Origin: Anaerolineales bacterium
GTDB lineage: Bacteria; Chloroflexota; Anaerolineae; Anaerolineales; Anaerolineaceae
Direction: 5' to 3'
Assembly: GCA_020060485.1 (NCBI GenBank)
Contig: JAGVAB010000168.1
Coordinates: forward strand, 1-25,580
Length of the DNA: 25,580 nucleotides
Shown: positions 1 to 6,724 of the stretch, piece by piece
Layout of the letters: each line of letters opens with the position of its first letter
Numbering within the stretch: position 1 is the stretch's first letter
Program-made: the position numbers and the translations under genes
The notes under the pieces: generated by a model
What the model was told of the DNA's origin: nothing
The model's database searches: none
Seen by the model: only the letters and a program-made list of their open reading frames with translations

Positions 1-2
1 AA

Positions 3-788
3 GCCCTGCGGGATATTGGCGTGACCAAAGGTGATGAACCGATGAGCGCTCTGCGCAATCAGGGCATGGTGCTGGGTGAGGACTCGGAGAAAATGTCCAA
101 GAGCCGCGGCAATGTGGTTTCGCCGGATAGTTTAGTGAAAACCTACGGGGCGGATGCCGTGCGGGCCTACCTGATGTTCTTCGCGCGCTGGGAATTGGGC
201 GCACCGTGGAACAGCAGCGGCATTGACGGGACGATGCGCTGGCTGCGGCGGGTGTGGGCGATGGTGCTGGAAACGGAAGGCGGCAAGGCCAGCGAAGATA
301 CGATCCGCAGTCTGCGGCGCAAGGTGCATCAGACGGTGATCCAGGTGACGCGAGATTTTGAGAATCTGCAATTCAACACCACGGTTTCGGGTCTTATGGA
401 ATTGTTGAACGAGATGGTGAAAGCCAAGCAGCAAGGCGCTTATGGCACCCCGGCCTGGGAAGAGGCGGTAGATATTTACCTGCGCCTGCTGGCGCCGATC
501 GCCCCGCACGTTGCTGAAGAACTGTGGGCTGCCCTGGGCAAACCCTATTCGGTGCATACCCGGTCCTGGCCTGCAGCGGATGCGGAAGCCGCGGCTGAAG
601 ACGTGGTTACGTTGATCGTTCAGGTGGATGGCAAGCTGCGAGACCGTATTGAAGTGCCGGTGGGCATCAGCGAGGAAGACGCCAAAGCCCAGGCGTTGGC
701 CAGCGACAAGGTGCAGAAATACCTGGAAGGCAAGACGCCGCGCAAGGTGGTGGTGGTGCCCGGACGATTGGTCAACATTGTGATGTAG
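3..788 (+). CDS. leuS: Leucyl-tRNA synthetase, C-terminal part (5' end outside window)
   Basis: This is the last 261 residues of a class I leucyl-tRNA synthetase, which charges tRNA-Leu with leucine in the cytoplasm. The reading frame is open from the window edge (first full codon at base 3), so the N-terminal HIGH motif and editing domain lie upstream. The catalytic loop KMSKSRGNVV is encoded near bases 90-120 and is preceded by a typical 'QGMVL' segment. The helical anticodon-binding domain follows, with LRLLAPIAPHVAEELW at about residues 158-173. The small C-terminal domain carries VQVDGKLRDRIEVP and ends PGRLVNIVM. The gene ends at TAG 786-788 and a hairpin follows. Identity is secure; only the 5' boundary is missing. 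Confidence 0.97.
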   Translation, partial: ALRDIGVTKGDEPMSALRNQGMVLGEDSEKMSKSRGNVVSPDSLVKTYGADAVRAYLMFFARWELGAPWNSSGIDGTMRWLRRVWAMVLETEGGKASEDTIRSLRRKVHQTVIQVTRDFENLQFNTTVSGLMELLNEMVKAKQQGAYGTPAWEEAVDIYLRLLAPIAPHVAEELWAALGKPYSVHTRSWPAADAEAAAEDVVTLIVQVDGKLRDRIEVPVGISEEDAKAQALASDKVQKYLEGKTPRKVVVVPGRLVNIVM

Positions 789-815
789 AGAGACAGCAAT
801 CAGGTTTGGTTGATG

Positions 816-856
816 AAGCCTCCGGCGGCATTTAAACTGCTGGAGGCTTTATGTTT
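816..856 (+). terminator. Rho-independent terminator of leuS (weak U-tract)
   Basis: AAGCCTCCGGC (816-826) pairs with GCTGGAGGCTT (839-849) to give an 11-bp stem with one G-U pair and a 12-nt loop. An interrupted T-rich stretch follows (TTATGTTTATC). It lies 28 nt after the leuS stop. The stem is good but the U-tract is imperfect. Confidence 0.7.
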
Positions 857-900
857 ATCCTGGCTCCTGTTTCCTGGCAATTGCATCTTGTTCCGTGTTG

Positions 901-933
901 AAAAGTTTTTTACCCATCCCCCGAAAAACTTTT
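901..933. repeat. AT-rich inverted repeat in leuS-mgtC gap
   Basis: AAAAGTTTTT (901-910) and its exact reverse complement AAAAACTTTT (924-933) flank a C-rich 13-nt loop, with more T residues after the right arm. It lies in the 336-nt gap 789-1124, where I see no convincing gene. It could act as a second, weak terminator. Confidence 0.5.
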
Positions 934-937
934 TTTT

Positions 938-975
938 GCAGCGAGTTTGAGCCGCATTGCGCTCAAATTCGCTGC
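938..975. repeat. 15-bp inverted repeat in leuS-mgtC gap
   Basis: The arms GCAGCGAGTTTGAGC (938-952) and GCTCAAATTCGCTGC (961-975) pair over 15 positions, with a single G-T wobble, around an 8-nt loop. A T/C-rich run follows. It starts 4 nt after the preceding inverted repeat. A terminator or a dispersed palindromic repeat are both possible. Confidence 0.6.
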
Positions 976-987
976 TTTCTTCTCATT

Positions 988-1017
988 CCCCGCCCCAGGG
1001 CGGGGTTAGGGGTGGGG
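988..1017. repeat. GC-rich palindrome with G-rich tail
   Basis: CCCCGCCC (988-995) and GGGCGGGG (998-1005) form an almost loopless palindrome, followed by TTA and a G-rich tail (1009-1017). Only one copy is seen in this window. Its form resembles the short GC-rich intergenic repeats scattered through some bacterial genomes, but membership of a family cannot be judged from one copy. Confidence 0.4.
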
Positions 1018-1124
1018 TCATTTATCGTAGAAAAGAATTTTGATGCAATTGTCCTATCCTGTTTCCAGAATCACCTGCCACAATCATGTATACTGTGAAT
1101 AAGAAAAAGAAAGGAGTGAGCAAG

Positions 1125-1778
1125 ATGGCAATGGATTATACTGAACTGCTGGCTTCCGGGGATATGGTGCGCCTGTTGTTGTCGATCCTGGTGGGGGGAT
1201 TGATCGGTATGGAACGGGAGATGCGCGACAAGGCTGCCGGTTTTCGGACGATGATGTTGATCTGCACCGGGGCGACCCTGTTTACCACCTTTTCGATCAG
1301 GATCGCGGTCAACTCGGATCCGGCGCGTATTGCCGCCAACATCGTCAGCGGGATCGGCTTTCTGGGTGCGGGGGTTATTATTCAGCAGGGCGGGCAGATC
1401 AAAGGCCTGACCACGGCATCCACCATCTGGCTGGTGTCTGCCCTGGGGGTGGGGATCGGGGTGGGCTACTGGAGCTTTGTGCTGTATGCCATGGCCATCA
1501 TTCTGGTGGTCCTGTGGGGTTTTCCCTGGCTGGAACGGAAGATGGAAAACTTGCATGAGGTCAGGACATATGAATTGACCGTCCCCAATGATCCAGCGCT
1601 CTATGCGCGGCTGGATGGGTTGTGGGGAGAATACAAGCTGCGGGTGCTTTCGCGCAAGATCAACAAGGAAGGCGAAGAGCGGGTATGCGTGTGGCGGGTG
1701 GGCGGCCGGCCACAACAGCACCAGGCGGTGCTGGCAGTTTTGCTGAATGACGCCGATGTTCATCGCCTGCATTATTAA
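1125..1778 (+). CDS. MgtC/SapB-family membrane protein
   Basis: This 217-residue protein has the MgtC/SapB fold. Helical membrane segments span residues 15-30, 43-60, 70-88 and 98-133. They carry the family signatures GGLIGMEREMRDKAAGFRT (24-42), RIAANIVSGIGFLGAGVI (68-85) and GLTTASTIWLVSALG (94-108). The soluble C-terminus (about 140-217) is the short version of the family's ACT-like tail. MgtC proteins are linked to survival at low magnesium and, in some bacteria, to inhibition of the F-type ATP synthase; the role here is unknown. An in-frame ATG at 1086 exists, but AAGGAG at 1111-1116, 8 nt before the ATG at 1125, decides the start. A TATACT at 1089-1094 could be a -10 element, but no good -35 was found. 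Confidence 0.88.
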   Translation: MAMDYTELLASGDMVRLLLSILVGGLIGMEREMRDKAAGFRTMMLICTGATLFTTFSIRIAVNSDPARIAANIVSGIGFLGAGVIIQQGGQIKGLTTASTIWLVSALGVGIGVGYWSFVLYAMAIILVVLWGFPWLERKMENLHEVRTYELTVPNDPALYARLDGLWGEYKLRVLSRKINKEGEERVCVWRVGGRPQQHQAVLAVLLNDADVHRLHY

Positions 1779-1810
1779 TTGCGTATAGATGGAATACTGG
1801 CGGGACGGCA

Positions 1811-2251
1811 ATGACTATTCACACGCGTGAGATGCAGATTGATGATTATGAGGATGCCTGGCGCCTGTGGGAGCAAACGCCGGGGATGGGTCTGAGCAGT
1901 GCTGATGAGGAGCCAGCCATTGCCTGTTTCTTGCAGCGAAATCCGGGGCTTTGTTTTGTTGCCTGTGAGGGTGGAAAGCTGGTTGGCACAGCCTTGTGCG
2001 GCCACGACGGGCGGCGGGGGTATGTCTATCATGTGGCCGTGGCCGAGACTCACCGCATGCGGGGTATTGCCAAACGCCTGGTCGCATGCTGCCTGGATGG
2101 CTTGCGCCGGCAGGGGATTGAGAAGGCGCATCTGATGGTCTACGAGACCAATCCCGAGGGGATTGCGTTTTGGCACAAGCTGGGTTGGTACCGGCGGGAT
2201 GAGCTGGCGATCATGTCGGTGGATTTGGGACGGATTGAGATTCCAGATTAG
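1811..2251 (+). CDS. GNAT-family N-acetyltransferase, YpeA-like
   Basis: This 146-residue single-domain acetyltransferase is expected to move an acetyl group from acetyl-CoA to an amine on a small molecule or protein; the substrate cannot be told. Motif A is clear: strand YVYHVAV (71-77) followed by the pyrophosphate-binding turn RMRGIA (82-87). The strand before it, LVGTALCGHDGRRG, and the C-terminal GIAFWHKLGW (117-126) match the layout of the E. coli YpeA group. The gene begins 32 nt after the mgtC stop, with a modest GGGACGG upstream of the ATG, so the two may share a transcript. No strong terminator was found after it. Confidence 0.85.
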   Translation: MTIHTREMQIDDYEDAWRLWEQTPGMGLSSADEEPAIACFLQRNPGLCFVACEGGKLVGTALCGHDGRRGYVYHVAVAETHRMRGIAKRLVACCLDGLRRQGIEKAHLMVYETNPEGIAFWHKLGWYRRDELAIMSVDLGRIEIPD

Positions 2252-2475
2252 GCAAGATTAGGAACTGAAAATTTCCTTGACCTTCCCACCGGGGAAAAAA
2301 GCGGACGGGATCAGGCATTCGTGTCAATTGTGTGGAAGACAGGGTGTCGGGATGATGGCTTGTGCGGGGGAAATGGCAGATGACACAGGTCAGGCTGCGT
2401 GTGGGGATTGGCAAGGCAGAACAGGCTGCAAGAATGATTTTTAGAGATCTTTTTGGCGAGCTTATTCAAAAAGTC

Positions 2476-2503
2476 TTGACAATCGACTAATTTTGATTAT
2501 ACT
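2476..2503 (+). promoter_or_regulatory. Near-consensus sigma-70-type promoter of the sugar operon
   Basis: TTGACA (2476-2481) and TATACT (2498-2503) are separated by 16 nt and followed by very AT-rich DNA. The expected start is near 2510, giving a leader of about 72 nt before the GntR gene. This is the best-matching promoter in the window. The stretch before it (2252-2475) shows no gene and no strong terminator, only short repeats such as CAGGCTGC at 2391 and 2422. Confidence 0.8.
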
Positions 2504-2505
2504 GG

Positions 2506-2555
2506 TATATATATGTATGTCAAGATGTATATATAAGAACCATGACAAGATGGTT
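2506..2555. promoter_or_regulatory. Candidate operator for the GntR regulator
   Basis: TATATATA occurs twice (2506-2513 and 2528-2535), 22 bp apart, about two helical turns. The pair lies over and just after the predicted transcription start. The flanks make an imperfect dyad (TATATATATG / TGTATATATA). A second perfect dyad, AACCAT-6-ATGGTT, follows at 2538-2555, and CAAGATG repeats at 2521 and 2546. Placement over +1 suits repression by the regulator encoded next. The assignment is by position and symmetry only. Confidence 0.5.
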
Positions 2556-2581
2556 ATCTTGCACCTCTGAGGTTACTTTCG

Positions 2582-3334
2582 ATGCATGAAGTCCACCCCC
2601 CCTATTTACAATTGAAAGAAGATATTGTCACCGCCATTCATGATGGCGAGTATAAAACCGGGGATCTTTTACCCTCTCAACGGGCCTTATCCGAAAAATA
2701 TGGGATGAGCCATATGACGGTGAGACGGGCGATCAATGAGTTAATCAGTGAAGGGATTATTTATTCCATTCAGGGAAAAGGGATCTACGTGGCGCAGCAA
2801 AAGCTGGCATATGATTATGGCTCTTTGCAAGGATTAGACATTCAACTGGAACGTTTTGGGATGAAACCATCCACAAAAGTGTTGGACGCCAAGGTGATGA
2901 TGGCATCTACCATGATCGCACGCACTTTGCAAATTGAGGTTGCAATGCCAGTTGTCTATCTTCAACGTTTGCGCTTTGCTGACGGAAAACCAATTTCACT
3001 GCATAGTGTTTTCCTGCCCAGCCACCTGGTGCCAGGAATCCTGGAAAAGGAAAATTTGAAGATATCACTTTTCAAGACATTGCGCGAGGATTATGGGTTG
3101 ACATTGGCCGGGAGCACGAACAATGTATCAGCAGAAATTGCATCAGAAGAAGTAACAAAAATGCTTGAAGGTACACATCCTACAGCGGTAATTGTAAAAG
3201 AACAAATCACCTATCTGGACACAGGGGAAATCATAGAGTATAGCCTTAATTATGCGCGGGGCGATATTTACAGTGTGTGTTATGAAGAGGGGGTTGTTCC
3301 GAGGAAGAGAGAAGGAGAGTTGCCTATAAGTTGA
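2582..3334 (+). CDS. GntR-family transcriptional regulator, HutC subfamily
   Basis: This 250-residue protein has an N-terminal winged helix-turn-helix (residues 8-72) with the typical LPSQRALSEKYGMSHMTVRRAINELISEG and a wing ending GKGIYV. A UTRA ligand-binding domain (about 85-240) follows, with the usual RLRFADGKPISLHSVFLP strand and a closing EYSLNYARGDIYS. HutC-type members usually repress uptake or catabolic genes and are released by a sugar, sugar phosphate or amino acid. As first gene of the sugar operon, downstream of a promoter with dyads over the start, it is probably an autoregulated local repressor. GAGG at 2569-2572, 9 nt before the ATG, supports the start. Base composition is visibly more AT-rich than in leuS or the VIT-VWA gene. 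Confidence 0.92.
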   Translation: MHEVHPPYLQLKEDIVTAIHDGEYKTGDLLPSQRALSEKYGMSHMTVRRAINELISEGIIYSIQGKGIYVAQQKLAYDYGSLQGLDIQLERFGMKPSTKVLDAKVMMASTMIARTLQIEVAMPVVYLQRLRFADGKPISLHSVFLPSHLVPGILEKENLKISLFKTLREDYGLTLAGSTNNVSAEIASEEVTKMLEGTHPTAVIVKEQITYLDTGEIIEYSLNYARGDIYSVCYEEGVVPRKREGELPIS

Positions 3335-3358
3335 TTGTAGAAAAGGAGAATCTATAAC
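3331..3358 (+). promoter_or_regulatory. Possible internal promoter for the binding-protein gene
   Basis: TTGATT (3331-3336), overlapping the GntR stop codon, and TATAAC (3353-3358) are 16 nt apart. A start near 3365 would put the following hairpin at the 5' end of the mRNA. It could let the transport genes be expressed at a different level from the regulator. Confidence 0.4.
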
Positions 3359-3373
3359 TGATTTTAAATGTGA

Positions 3374-3419
3374 AATGCCCCGAAAACTTGCGTTTGAGAG
3401 CGATGGTTCAGGGGGCATT
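3374..3419 (+). other. Leader hairpin ahead of the solute-binding protein gene
   Basis: AATGCCCC (3374-3381) pairs exactly with GGGGCATT (3412-3419) around a 30-nt loop, in the 121-nt spacer between the GntR and binding-protein genes. It ends 21 nt before the strong AAGGAGG ribosome site. It may protect or process the downstream mRNA. No known riboswitch was recognised. Confidence 0.4.
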
Positions 3420-3455
3420 CCGAGACACAACTTGTGCCTTAAGGAGGAGTATAAC

Positions 3456-4823
3456 ATGATGAGGAAGAAGCTGACAGTTTGTATTGTTCTGATCACTGTT
3501 TTGATGCTATTGGCAGGATGCAAGGGCAATGCCCCGACGACAACAGCACCCGAGGCGCCAGCTCAAGCACAGCAGGACGCCGTTGTGGAAGGGACCAAGG
3601 AAGAGACGACCCTGATTGTTTGGGATGTAATGAACCGACCGGAAGAATCGGCAATCCTGGATGTTGTCATTGCCAACTTTGAAGCGGCGCATCCCGGGGT
3701 TAAGATTGCCCGGGAAAGCAAGAATTTGGATGATTTGAAAGTGACCTCTGCGCTTGCATTGGGCAGCCAGGATGGCCCGGATGTGGTTCAGGTGAACCAG
3801 GGCGAATCCGATATGGGTGCTATGGTGAAGGCTGGCTTGTTGCTGCCCTTGGATGTATATGCGGCCAAATATGGCTGGTTGGATACATTCGCTGAAGGGC
3901 TTGCGGCCTTGAACAGTTGGTCGGATGATGGCGCTCATATGGGCGAAGGGAATTTGTACGGCCTCCCACTGCAAGCTGAAATCGTGGGCGTGTACTATCG
4001 CAAGGATATCTTCAAGCAGTATGGATTGTCCATTCCCAAGACCTACGCCGAATTTGAGGCAGCGATGGCCAAACTTGCCGAAGCCGGGGAAGTACCCCTG
4101 GTGTACGGTAATCTGGACGGGTGGCCGGCGATCCATTTGTATAGTGAAATTCAGAATGCTGAACTGGCCGAGCGGGGATGGTATGATGATTTTATGTTCC
4201 TGCGCAACAATGTCAGTTTTGATATTCCTGCCAACAAGGCAGCGGCCGAAAAATTGACTGGCTGGGTTGAGAATGGATATTTGACGCCTGGGTTTGAAGG
4301 CATTGGATACGATGATTCCTGGCAATTGTTCCTGGCTGGTGAAGGAACAATGATGCTGACTGGCAGCTGGATGAGCGGCGAATTTGTGGCAAGTGAAATT
4401 GCTGACGAAATTGGTTTCTTCCTGGTTCCGCCAGTTGAAGCAGACGGGTATAAGCTCTCGGTTGGTGGTACAGGCCTGGCCTTTGCCATTCGCAAGAGTT
4501 CTCCGAATGCTGATCTGGCTGCTGAATACCTGAATTATCTTTACTCGGAAGAAACAGCCATCGCTCTGGCAGAAGCGGGATTATTGCCTGTTTATCCAAT
4601 TGATACGTCGGTGATTGGCGGCGGTTTACTGGGTGACATCGCTTCAGCCTGGGTCTCGGCTACGCTGGATGACGGAATTGGCTACTACATGGATTGGGTA
4701 ACACCTACGATGTATGACACCATTTCGGCATCCCTTCAGGAGCTGATGGCAGGGAAAATCTCGGCTGATGAATTTGTGGCCAAGATCAATGGTGATTATT
4801 CAGGATTCCTGTCTAGCAAATAA
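3456..4823 (+). CDS. ABC sugar transporter, lipoprotein solute-binding protein
   Basis: This 455-residue extracytoplasmic binding protein is of the cluster B, maltose/oligosaccharide (SBP_bac_1) type. A lipoprotein signal (KKLTVCIVLITVLMLLAGC) ends in an LAGC lipobox with Cys22 as the lipidated residue. A Thr/Ala/Pro-rich linker follows. The mature domain starts TTLIVWDVMNRPE and includes the usual GPDVVQVNQ, YYRKDIFKQYGLSIPKTYAEFEAAM and GEGTMMLTGSWMSGE segments, and late Trp/Tyr residues likely to stack on sugars. An earlier in-frame ATG at 3375 is rejected because AAGGAGG (3441-3447) sits 8 nt before the ATG at 3456 and the signal peptide starts there. Two permease genes follow. The exact sugar is unknown; GH4 and PfkB partners suggest a glycoside or disaccharide. 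Confidence 0.93.
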   Translation: MMRKKLTVCIVLITVLMLLAGCKGNAPTTTAPEAPAQAQQDAVVEGTKEETTLIVWDVMNRPEESAILDVVIANFEAAHPGVKIARESKNLDDLKVTSALALGSQDGPDVVQVNQGESDMGAMVKAGLLLPLDVYAAKYGWLDTFAEGLAALNSWSDDGAHMGEGNLYGLPLQAEIVGVYYRKDIFKQYGLSIPKTYAEFEAAMAKLAEAGEVPLVYGNLDGWPAIHLYSEIQNAELAERGWYDDFMFLRNNVSFDIPANKAAAEKLTGWVENGYLTPGFEGIGYDDSWQLFLAGEGTMMLTGSWMSGEFVASEIADEIGFFLVPPVEADGYKLSVGGTGLAFAIRKSSPNADLAAEYLNYLYSEETAIALAEAGLLPVYPIDTSVIGGGLLGDIASAWVSATLDDGIGYYMDWVTPTMYDTISASLQELMAGKISADEFVAKINGDYSGFLSSK

Positions 4824-4857
4824 ATCCTGGATTGCACAGGAACAAAAGACATGAACT

Positions 4858-4886
4858 GGTAAGCCCAATTCTGTATTGGGCTTACC
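4858..4886 (+). other. Strong intercistronic hairpin between binding protein and permease
   Basis: GGTAAGCCCAAT (4858-4869) pairs perfectly over 12 bp with ATTGGGCTTACC (4875-4886) around the 5-nt loop TCTGT. Only a weak T/C run follows, so it is probably not a full terminator. Stem-loops at this place in sugar ABC operons commonly stabilise the upstream binding-protein mRNA and limit read-through, giving excess binding protein. Its presence also argues against a TTG start at 4832 for the next gene. Confidence 0.7.
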
Positions 4887-4915
4887 TCTTCATTGACAGA
4901 TTTCGTGGAGATGAT

Positions 4916-5824
4916 ATGGAAAAGGCGGTGGGGAAACAGGGAATCAGCAAGGGACTGGGAATAAGGGCATTTGTTCCTTATGCTTATATCTTCCCATCCC
5001 TGTTAATTTATGCAATATTTGTAGTTATTCCCATTTTGGGCACCATTCTGCTGAGTTTTTTTGACTGGACTGGTTTCAGTTCGCCGGTATTTGTTGGGTT
5101 CAAGAATTTTGTTGAACTATCTGGAGATCAAACATTTCTTTCCGGCTTGCTTAACAATTTCTCTTTTATCTTTTTTTATACTGTTTTGCCAGTCTCAATC
5201 GGGTTAATCCTGACCATGATCATGTCGCGGCGGAATCTGGCGGGGCAAAGTCTGTTCCGGGCGGGTTTTTTCATTCCTTACATCATGCCAATGGTAGTGG
5301 TTGGTGTGATCTGGCGATGGATCTATAATCCTGCGTTTGGACCATTGAACCAGGTTTTAAAGCTGGCCGGACTAGGTTCACTGGCAAAGCCCTGGTTGGG
5401 GGATTTTAATTTTGCGCTGCCAGCTGTAGGGGTCATGGCTACATGGGTTCAATATGGATTTTGCATGGCTTTGTTCCTGGCAGGTGTGCAAAGGATTAAT
5501 GAGGATCTGTTTGATGCAGCCAAGGTGGATGGAGCGAATCAATTTCAACAGATGCTGCATGTGATGATCCCTGGCATTCGAGGGGAAATTCTTGTGGCTG
5601 TGGTTACGACTTTTATTGCCGCTGTGCGCCTTTTTGATTTGATTTTTGTAACGACGCGCGGCGGTCCGGGAGCGCAGACCGTTGTAACTTCATTATGGTT
5701 ATATCGGAATGCATTTCAAATCAATCGGGCTGGATATGGGGCGGCAATTGCAGTCGTGCAAACGGCATTCATTTTGCTGGTTTCATTCATTCTTGTCAAG
5801 AAAGTTTTTACGGAAAACGAATAA
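4916..5824 (+). CDS. ABC sugar transporter permease, MalF/UgpA type
   Basis: This 302-residue inner-membrane permease is one half of the import channel. It opens with a short cytoplasmic tail and a first helix (YIFPSLLIYAIFVVIPILGTILLSFFDW), typical of MalF-like proteins without the large periplasmic loop. About six membrane segments are visible. The EAA loop that contacts the ATPase reads DLFDAAKVDGANQFQQMLHV, with the characteristic Ala-x-x-x-Gly (DGAN) core. GGAG at 4907-4910 lies 5 nt before the ATG at 4916. A longer TTG-start version from 4832 would translate the 12-bp hairpin and is less likely. No ATPase gene is present in the cluster, so a shared MsmK/UgpC-type ATPase from elsewhere is expected. 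Confidence 0.93.
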   Translation: MEKAVGKQGISKGLGIRAFVPYAYIFPSLLIYAIFVVIPILGTILLSFFDWTGFSSPVFVGFKNFVELSGDQTFLSGLLNNFSFIFFYTVLPVSIGLILTMIMSRRNLAGQSLFRAGFFIPYIMPMVVVGVIWRWIYNPAFGPLNQVLKLAGLGSLAKPWLGDFNFALPAVGVMATWVQYGFCMALFLAGVQRINEDLFDAAKVDGANQFQQMLHVMIPGIRGEILVAVVTTFIAAVRLFDLIFVTTRGGPGAQTVVTSLWLYRNAFQINRAGYGAAIAVVQTAFILLVSFILVKKVFTENE

Positions 5825-6705
5825 TGGATCGTATGATATTGAAACAATTGCATGGCAAAGATGTTTTTCCACGAGGCAGGTGGAAAAGATGGCGTAACCC
5901 TGGCATCACAGCTTTGTTGGGCATTCTTTTGCTGCTGGTCATTTTGCCTTTTTTATCGATCATATTAGCGTCCCTGAAAGGGCCGGCGGAACTGGTGAAG
6001 GGCGTTTTTGCCTTACCTGAAAAGTGGCTGTGGTCGAATTATGTGGATGCCTGGTATGGCGCAAGATTCAACACATACCTGATGAATAGCCTGATCGTAG
6101 TTGGAATCACCATACCGGTTTCGATCCTGTTCTCTGTTTTATCTGCTTATGCCTTTGGCAGAATGGAGTTCAGGTACAGCAAGGCCTTGTTCTTTCTCTT
6201 TCTGGTAGGGATCATTGTGCCGCAGGAAGGATATATCATTCCCCTGTATCACTGGATGAGGAGAATAGGTTTTTATAATACCTACTGGGCGATGATCTTG
6301 CCGCAAATTGGGATGAGTGTGTGCTTTGGAACATTCTGGTTGAGCGGGTATTTTCGCAGTTTTCCCAGGGAACTGGTTGACTCTGCCAAGCTGGACGGAT
6401 GTAATGATTGGAGTGTGCTGTGGCGGGTCATATTCCCCAATTCATTTTCAGTGATCACGACCCTGATCGTTCTATTTTTTGTGTGGACGTGGAACGATTT
6501 TATGATCCCGTTGGTGCTGGTTTCATCGGATGAATTGAGAACACTGCCTCTCGGCCTGGCATTCTTTCAAGGCAGGTATTCAGCCAATATCCCATTGATA
6601 GCTGCGGGGGCAACGATTGTAACACTGCCATCGTTGATCATTTATATGCTTTTCCAACGGCACTTCATCCGTGGAATCACTTCTGGCGCTCTGACAGGCC
6701 AATAA
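5824..6705 (+). CDS. ABC sugar transporter permease, MalG/UgpE type
   Basis: This 293-residue protein is the second channel half. It has a cytoplasmic N-terminus, then a first helix ITALLGILLLLVILPFLSIILASL, and about six helices in all. The EAA loop is RELVDSAKLDGCNDWSVLWRVIFP. The C-terminus FQRHFIRGITSGALTGQ matches the usual 'F.QR.F..G...GAvKG' ending of MalG-type permeases. Its ATG (5824-5826) overlaps the TAA of the first permease by one base (TAATG), implying translational coupling, and no strong ribosome site precedes it. An upstream in-frame start at 5695 lies deep within the first permease and is rejected. Confidence 0.93.
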   Translation: MDRMILKQLHGKDVFPRGRWKRWRNPGITALLGILLLLVILPFLSIILASLKGPAELVKGVFALPEKWLWSNYVDAWYGARFNTYLMNSLIVVGITIPVSILFSVLSAYAFGRMEFRYSKALFFLFLVGIIVPQEGYIIPLYHWMRRIGFYNTYWAMILPQIGMSVCFGTFWLSGYFRSFPRELVDSAKLDGCNDWSVLWRVIFPNSFSVITTLIVLFFVWTWNDFMIPLVLVSSDELRTLPLGLAFFQGRYSANIPLIAAGATIVTLPSLIIYMLFQRHFIRGITSGALTGQ

Positions 6706-6724
6706 CGAAAGAGGACTTTATATT

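Noticed and set aside
895..1098. 67-codon plus-strand ORF between leuS and mgtC
   Set aside because: It runs through the three inverted repeats, has no ribosome site and encodes no recognisable protein; it is likely non-coding.
2391..2429. CAGGCTGC direct repeat upstream of the sugar operon
   Set aside because: Eight bases and poorly placed relative to the promoter; chance is likely.
4832..4915. 28-residue N-terminal extension of the first permease from a TTG codon
   Set aside because: It would translate the 12-bp hairpin, while GGAG sits 5 nt before the ATG at 4916 and the protein then starts as in relatives.
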